Origin: CALXOD01 sp964402715
Lineage (GTDB): Bacteria > Verrucomicrobiota > Lentisphaeria > Victivallales > Victivallaceae
Reading direction: 5' to 3'
Assembly: GCA_964402715.1 (NCBI GenBank)
Contig: CAYODJ010000044.1
Span: 1-9,926, forward strand
DNA: 9,926 nucleotides
Position numbers and translations under genes: made by a program. Positions 6,441-9,926 of this stretch are shown one piece after another. Positions within the stretch are counted from its first letter, which is position 1, and each line of letters starts with the position of its first letter. The notes beneath the pieces were generated by a model, which ran no database searches, was not told the DNA's origin, and saw nothing but the letters and a program-made list of their open reading frames with translations.

Positions 6441-6477
6441 TTGCGGTCCGTGCGCGGCCGTGCTAGACTTGTATACT
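6441..6477 (+). promoter_or_regulatory. putative promoter of the oxidoreductase-regulator operon
   Basis: TTGCGG (6441-6446) and TAGACT (6464-6469) are spaced 17 bp apart. A second -10-like TATACT (6472-6477) follows but has no good -35 at the right distance. GTATA-C-TGTAC (6471-6481) is an imperfect palindrome at the -10/start region; it resembles the GTAC-centred operators of AraR, a GntR/LacI hybrid like the protein encoded at 7563. The transcript would have a leader of about 90 bases. Confidence 0.4.
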
Positions 6478-6511
6478 GTACGCATGAATTGAAACAACTG
6501 CAAACAGTGCT

Positions 6512-6563
6512 TCCGCCGGCCGCCGGGCGGCGGACGCGGATCTGCTTGCGCTCCGCCGAAGGA
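6512..6563 (+). promoter_or_regulatory. structured leader with competing hairpins before the ribosome site
   Basis: TCCGCCG occurs twice, at 6512-6518 and 6552-6558. Its exact reverse complement CGGCGGA lies between them at 6528-6534, so it can pair with either but not both. A further GCGGA at 6536-6540 can pair with TCCGC at 6552-6556. The second copy abuts the ribosome site AAGGA (6559-6563), so the choice of hairpin could affect translation of the gene at 6571. GC-rich sequence makes chance pairing likely, and no known riboswitch class is recognised. Confidence 0.35.
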
Positions 6564-6570
6564 TTGAGAG

Positions 6571-7566
6571 ATGACTGCAACACGGATATGTTTCATCGGC
6601 GCCGGGAATTTCGCCCGTTCGGTGCACGGACCGATGATCAGAGAGGTGGCGACCATGGATCCCCTGCTGGAACGGACGGCCGTCTGCGACCTGGACGCCG
6701 GGCGCGCCGCGGCTTTCGCGCGCGATTTCGGCTTCCTCCGCAGCTACGCCGATCCGGGGGAGATGCTGCGGACGGAGAAGCCGGACGGCGTGGTGGTTCT
6801 CACCCACGTCGCGGCCACGTCGAAGACCGCCGGCGACGTCCTCGCCGCCGGCTATCCGGTCATGATGGAGAAGCCGCCCGGCCGCAACCGCGCCGAAATC
6901 GAGCATCTCATCGCCATGCGCCGCCTCGGCCGCGCTCCGGCCATGGTGGCGTTCAACCGCAGGTACTCGCCGTGGCTGGCCCGGGCCAGGGAGCTTCTCG
7001 CCGAATGCGGGGAGCCGCTGGAGCACGTCCGCTGCGACTTCTGCCGCCACGAGCGGCTGGACGACGATTTCTCCACCACCGCGATTCACGGCATCGACGC
7101 GGTCCGGCACCTGACGGGTTCGGTCTATTCCCGCGTCGATTTCCGCTATCGGGATCTCCCGCGCGAGAAGCCGGCGTGCAACATCACTCTTCACGCCGAA
7201 TTCGCCGGCGGAGCCACGGCGCTGATCTGCTTCCTGCCGTCGACCGGACTCAGCTGCGAGCGGTTCACGCTGTTCACGCGGCGCTGGACCCTGGCGCTGG
7301 AGAGCGTCATTCCCGGGAGCGGCTCCGACAGTCCGGGCCGTCTGTTCGTCTACCGCGACGGCTCCCCGCTGCGCGTCGAGGCGCCGGCGCCGCATCCGCT
7401 GCGGCACGACGACCGCTATCTGGCCGGCTACTACGGGGAGCACGCCGCTTTCGTGCGCCGTCTGCGCGACGGTTTCCCCGAGGACGACGACCTGGCGCTG
7501 TCCCTCGACGCCGTGGAAATCGCGGACGCCCTGCGCCACCGTGAAGGAACATGGAGCCGCGCATGA
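6571..7566 (+). CDS. Gfo/Idh/MocA family NAD(P)-dependent oxidoreductase
   Basis: It probably oxidises or reduces a sugar, inositol or amino-sugar derivative in the cytoplasm; the substrate cannot be told from sequence. The 331-residue length is normal. An N-terminal Rossmann fold (about 4-125) carries GAGNFA (10-15), with acidic D40 at the end of the second strand, suggesting NAD preference. MEKPPG contains the family's catalytic EKP (100-102). The C-terminal alpha/beta domain has AIHGIDAVRHLTG (171-183), with H173 and D176 as likely active-site residues. The ATG at 6571 follows AAGGA (6559-6563) by 7 bases. Its stop overlaps the start of the regulator at 7563 (ATGA), so the two are translationally coupled. 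It is the first gene of the operon. Confidence 0.9.
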   Translation: MTATRICFIGAGNFARSVHGPMIREVATMDPLLERTAVCDLDAGRAAAFARDFGFLRSYADPGEMLRTEKPDGVVVLTHVAATSKTAGDVLAAGYPVMMEKPPGRNRAEIEHLIAMRRLGRAPAMVAFNRRYSPWLARARELLAECGEPLEHVRCDFCRHERLDDDFSTTAIHGIDAVRHLTGSVYSRVDFRYRDLPREKPACNITLHAEFAGGATALICFLPSTGLSCERFTLFTRRWTLALESVIPGSGSDSPGRLFVYRDGSPLRVEAPAPHPLRHDDRYLAGYYGEHAAFVRRLRDGFPEDDDLALSLDAVEIADALRHREGTWSRA

Positions 7567-8597
7567 ACGAACCGCGCCGACAGTCCGGCTACGGCCGGCT
7601 CACCGACTATCTGGAGTCGATGATCGCGTCCGGCGGCTACAAGACCGGCGACCGCCTGCCGCCGCTGCGCCGGCTGGCGGAGGAGTTCGGGATCAGCCTC
7701 GACGCGGCGCGGCGCGGAGTCTGGCGCCTGCGCGACAAGGGTCTGCTCGTGTGCCGCCGCGGCGACGGGGTTTTCGTCAACGGTCACCGTCCGGCGGAGC
7801 GCAGAAGCGAAAAGATCGCGCTGATGTTCAAGACGGCGCGCCCGTTCACCACCTACATCGGCCACGTCGTCCAGGGCGTTCAGGAGGAGGCCCAGCGTCT
7901 GGGCGTCGTGCTGGAAATCCGCCCGGTGAACAGCCTCGGCGCGTCCCTGGACACGTCGGACTTCGACAGCGACTGCAAGGGTCTGCTGCTGCTCGGCAAC
8001 TTCGACGCGCAGGCGGCGGACATCCGGTGCGTCTTTCCGGTGGTGGGGGTTGAGATGCACCGCACTTACGACGGACTGGTGTCAACGGTGTCGCTGGACC
8101 CGTGGCGCGCGGCGGAGCTGGCGGCGCTCTTCTTCAGTTCGCGCGGTGTCCGGAAGGTCGAGGCGTGGAGCCACCGCACGCCGCTGCACGAGTTCCGCGT
8201 CAGGTGCTTCCGCTCGCAGTGGACCGCCGCTGGCGGAGAAGTGGACGTGCGCTACGCGGAGCAGTGCGCCGCCGCGCCGCACGGCGATCCGGACGTCGGC
8301 TATTTCTTCTCCGGCGGCAGCTGCGCCAACGAAATCGCGGCGGACTACCGCGACCGCACTGGGAGAGCGCTGGCGGAGGACTTCGCCGCCGTGTCGCTCG
8401 ACGGCAAATCACTGCTGGTGCCGGACTTCGAGCCGATGAACACCATCTTCCCCGAGTGGCGGGAGGCGGGGAAGATCGCTCTGAACGAACTGCTGCGGCG
8501 CATCCGCACTCCGGGCGCGTCCTCGCTGCGCATCTACTGCGACGTGAAGTTCCGGAACTGCAGAACCGGATCCGGGTCGGGACGCGGGGAATCATGA
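7563..8597 (+). CDS. GntR/LacI-hybrid transcriptional regulator
   Basis: It is a DNA-binding sugar-responsive regulator, probably of its own operon. In 344 residues, a GntR winged helix (about 10-74) shows GDRLPPLRRLAEEFGIS, then LDAARRGVWRLRDKGLL and the wing GDGVFV. A LacI/periplasmic-binding-like sensor domain (about 84-330) follows, beginning KIALMF and continuing IGHVVQGVQEEAQRLGV. This domain order is that of AraR-type regulators, which release DNA on binding a sugar; the ligand here is unknown. The ATG at 7563 overlaps the previous stop and has GGAG (7553-7556) 6 bases away; an ATG at 7551 has only an ill-spaced AAGGA. Operator candidates lie at 6313-6345 and 6471-6481. The tail after about 331 (GSGSGRGES) is probably disordered. 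Confidence 0.9.
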   Translation: MNEPRRQSGYGRLTDYLESMIASGGYKTGDRLPPLRRLAEEFGISLDAARRGVWRLRDKGLLVCRRGDGVFVNGHRPAERRSEKIALMFKTARPFTTYIGHVVQGVQEEAQRLGVVLEIRPVNSLGASLDTSDFDSDCKGLLLLGNFDAQAADIRCVFPVVGVEMHRTYDGLVSTVSLDPWRAAELAALFFSSRGVRKVEAWSHRTPLHEFRVRCFRSQWTAAGGEVDVRYAEQCAAAPHGDPDVGYFFSGGSCANEIAADYRDRTGRALAEDFAAVSLDGKSLLVPDFEPMNTIFPEWREAGKIALNELLRRIRTPGASSLRIYCDVKFRNCRTGSGSGRGES

Positions 8598-8749
8598 GGA
8601 CGGACGTCATGAACGCCGGAGCCGCGGACGGAGCGGGCTCCCCGCCGGCGGACGCGCGGCGGACCGCCTTTTCGACGGAATCGGGAAAGTCCGGAAGCTG
8701 GAATCGACCGGCCGAGACAGAAACAGAAGAAAGGAGAATGAACGCATGA
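8594..8749 (+). CDS. possible 51-codon ORF bridging regulator and esterase
   Basis: It starts with ATGA overlapping the regulator stop and ends with ATGA overlapping the esterase start, so it fills the gap exactly. The product (51 residues, hydrophilic, rich in Ala, Glu, Arg and Thr) has no recognised domain, signal or membrane segment. GGGGA lies only 3-4 bases before its ATG, a poor ribosome site, although coupling could compensate. The frame is also open far upstream inside the regulator gene, as expected for a chance frame in GC-rich DNA. It may equally be untranslated spacer containing the hairpin GGAGCC (8618-8623) and GGCTCC (8636-8641). Confidence 0.25.
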   Translation: MRTDVMNAGAADGAGSPPADARRTAFSTESGKSGSWNRPAETETEERRMNA

Positions 8750-9894
8750 AACGGTGCCTGAAAGTGATCCTGACGATCGCCGCGGCCGCGGCCGTGACGT
8801 GGGGCGACGCCGTCGCCGGCGGCCAGCGCAGGGGTCAGCGGCCGGCGGAAACCCAGCTCTACGCGACGGCCGGCAGCGAATTCAACCTCTATTTCGACAA
8901 TCTGGACTGGCCGGGCGCGGTGAGATATCAGATGGACGCCCCCGGCGGACGGCTGGAGGACGACCGCTGGACATATGTCCCCGAAAAAGCCGACCGGATC
9001 CGGCTGACGGTGCGAGGTTTCGACGCCGCGGGAAGACAGATCCGCGAGGATCGCTTCATGCTCAACGTCGCTCCCGGGAGAATGCAGCCGCGCAGGATCT
9101 CCATGCTATTCGTCGGCGACAGCCTGACCGATCAGTCCGTCTATCCCGGACACGTCGTCGGCAGACTCGCCTCGGCCGGCGTCACTGCCGACTCCGTCGG
9201 CAGCCACTGCGGCGGAGGCAGGAAGCCGGACGGCAGGGCCACCCCCCACGAGGGCCGCGGCGGATGGAAGTACGGAGACTACCTGACCCGCTGGACCGAC
9301 GGCTCCGACTACCGCGCCCGCAGTCCGTTCCTCGCCGGTCCCGGACGGATGGACATTCCGGGATACTTCGCCCGCTACAATCACGGCAAGGCGCCCGACG
9401 TGATCCTGATTTTCCTCGGCGGGAACGACGTCGCCAATCTCAAGGAACACAACCGCAGGGCCGGCGTGGCGCAAGCGGTCGACAACGCCGAAAAGCTGGT
9501 CCAGGCTTTCATCGACGCGTCCCCCGGCTCCCGCGTGGGTCTCGCGCTGCTGCCGCCGTCCGCGCCGAAGCAGGAGGCATTCGGACGCAACTACGGGATG
9601 ATGATCGACAGGGACACCTTCGTGAAGAACCGCAGGGAGCTGCTGTCCGGTCTGCTGTCGCGTTTCGCCGGACGCGGAGACGTGAGCATCGTCCCCACCC
9701 ATCTCTCGCTGGACTGCGCCCGCCACTATCCCCAGGCGGACGAACCGGCGTCGGCGGGGAGTTCCGTCAAGGTCAGACGCTACACGAACGCCCTGCATCC
9801 CACTCCCGACGGGTACCGCCAGATCGGCGACGTCATCGCCAACTGGATCCTGGCAGAGATTTCACAATCCTCCGACGGCGACGCCGGAAAATAA
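8746..9894 (+). CDS. secreted SGNH/GDSL hydrolase with N-terminal beta domain
   Basis: It is an esterase of the SGNH family, likely removing acetyl or other acyl groups from carbohydrates outside the cytoplasm. The 382-residue protein starts with a Sec signal peptide: MKRCLK, a hydrophobic stretch to about 19, and an AVA site at 22-24. Residues about 37-110 look like a beta-sandwich (NLYFDNLDW, then RWTYVP) that often precedes the catalytic domain in such proteins. The hydrolase domain has FVGDSLTD with nucleophile S126, GGND (225-228) and NALHPTPDGY with H351. The usual Asp three residues before this His is Asn348. The ATG at 8746 follows AAGGAG (8732-8737) closely upstream. Its stop lies 15 bases before the next ATG. 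Its place in an operon with an oxidoreductase and sugar sensor supports a carbohydrate esterase role. Confidence 0.88.
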   Translation: MKRCLKVILTIAAAAAVTWGDAVAGGQRRGQRPAETQLYATAGSEFNLYFDNLDWPGAVRYQMDAPGGRLEDDRWTYVPEKADRIRLTVRGFDAAGRQIREDRFMLNVAPGRMQPRRISMLFVGDSLTDQSVYPGHVVGRLASAGVTADSVGSHCGGGRKPDGRATPHEGRGGWKYGDYLTRWTDGSDYRARSPFLAGPGRMDIPGYFARYNHGKAPDVILIFLGGNDVANLKEHNRRAGVAQAVDNAEKLVQAFIDASPGSRVGLALLPPSAPKQEAFGRNYGMMIDRDTFVKNRRELLSGLLSRFAGRGDVSIVPTHLSLDCARHYPQADEPASAGSSVKVRRYTNALHPTPDGYRQIGDVIANWILAEISQSSDGDAGK

Positions 9895-9909
9895 AGGAGA
9901 AACGAGATC

Positions 9910-9926
9910 ATGACTTCAAGCGCCCT
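9910..9926 (+). CDS. start of a further operon gene, truncated by window end
   Basis: An ATG at 9910 follows the strong ribosome site AAGGAG (9894-9899) by 10 bases and lies 15 bases after the esterase stop. Only MTSSA and part of a codon are visible, so no function can be given. The spacing shows the operon continues to the right. Confidence 0.6.

Larger units (their letters stand above)
6123..6570. promoter_or_regulatory. divergent control region between lpxA and the carbohydrate operon
   Basis: These 448 bases separate the divergent starts and hold no convincing gene. From left to right they contain TGACGTCA (6255-6262), a pair of adjoining inverted repeats (6313-6345), a run of 26 A (6411-6436), a sigma70-like promoter (6441-6469) and a GC-rich structured leader (6512-6558). 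A minus-strand promoter for lpxA could not be picked out. The density of palindromes fits control by the GntR/LacI-type regulator encoded at 7563. Confidence 0.5.

Noticed and set aside
6411..6450. The A26 run as an intrinsic terminator of a minus-strand transcript (ACCG CAAG CGGT followed by T26).
   Set aside because: The stem is only four base pairs and no minus-strand gene lies upstream of it in the window; the run's place beside the plus-strand promoter fits better.
6254..6466. Plus-strand ORF reading through the A run (poly-Lys product).
   Set aside because: No domain, poor composition, and a homopolymer of lysine codons; it lies in the divergent control region.
7551..7562. Alternative upstream ATG (7551) for the GntR/LacI regulator.
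   Set aside because: AAGGA would be only two bases away. The ATG at 7563 has GGAG at six bases and a typical ATGA overlap.

Overview
The window suggests a Gram-negative bacterium with a GC-rich genome. Lipid A synthesis is present (lpxA). The phosphoglycerate mutase is of the plant-like type. A GntR/LacI-hybrid regulator sits beside a Gfo/Idh/MocA oxidoreductase and a secreted SGNH esterase. This mix resembles the PVC superphylum, perhaps Lentisphaerota (Victivallales-like). That placement is inference from gene content; no marker gene in the window settles it.

Layout. (1) 1-1750 is visibly AT-richer than the rest. It holds one minus-strand DNA cytosine-5 methyltransferase with an N-terminal MerR-like helix-turn-helix, bracketed by imperfect direct repeats at 94-157 and 1655-1718, with a third partial copy at 23-49. 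It looks like an acquired module. (2) 1741-2281 has no intact gene, but three segments read like protein across two frame changes, so a decayed gene is possible. (3) A 33-residue, very basic protein (minus, 2282-2383) lies divergent from a metallo-beta-lactamase-fold hydrolase of the glyoxalase II type (plus, 2566-3237). (4) 3238-3635 is a convergent gap rich in inverted repeats. (5) lpxA (6122-5313) and gpmI (5288-3636) form a close minus-strand pair. (6) 6123-6570 is a divergent control region with palindromes, a run of 26 A, a sigma70-like promoter and a structured leader. (7) From 6571 a plus-strand operon runs off the end: oxidoreductase, transcription regulator (ATGA overlap), a possible 51-codon ORF, secreted SGNH hydrolase, and the first codons of another gene.

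How the genes work together. The right-hand operon reads as a locus for using or remodelling an acylated carbohydrate. The exported esterase would strip acyl groups, the oxidoreductase would act on the sugar in the cytoplasm, and the GntR/LacI-type protein would sense a sugar and control the operon through the 6123-6570 region. lpxA makes the first lipid A intermediate and gpmI is central glycolysis; they appear merely co-transcribed. No rRNA, tRNA, CRISPR array, transposase or integrase was seen. The most unusual elements are the repeat-flanked methyltransferase, the A26 tract placed where a promoter UP element would be, the competing leader hairpins at 6512-6558, and the 51-codon ORF fused to both neighbours by ATGA overlaps.
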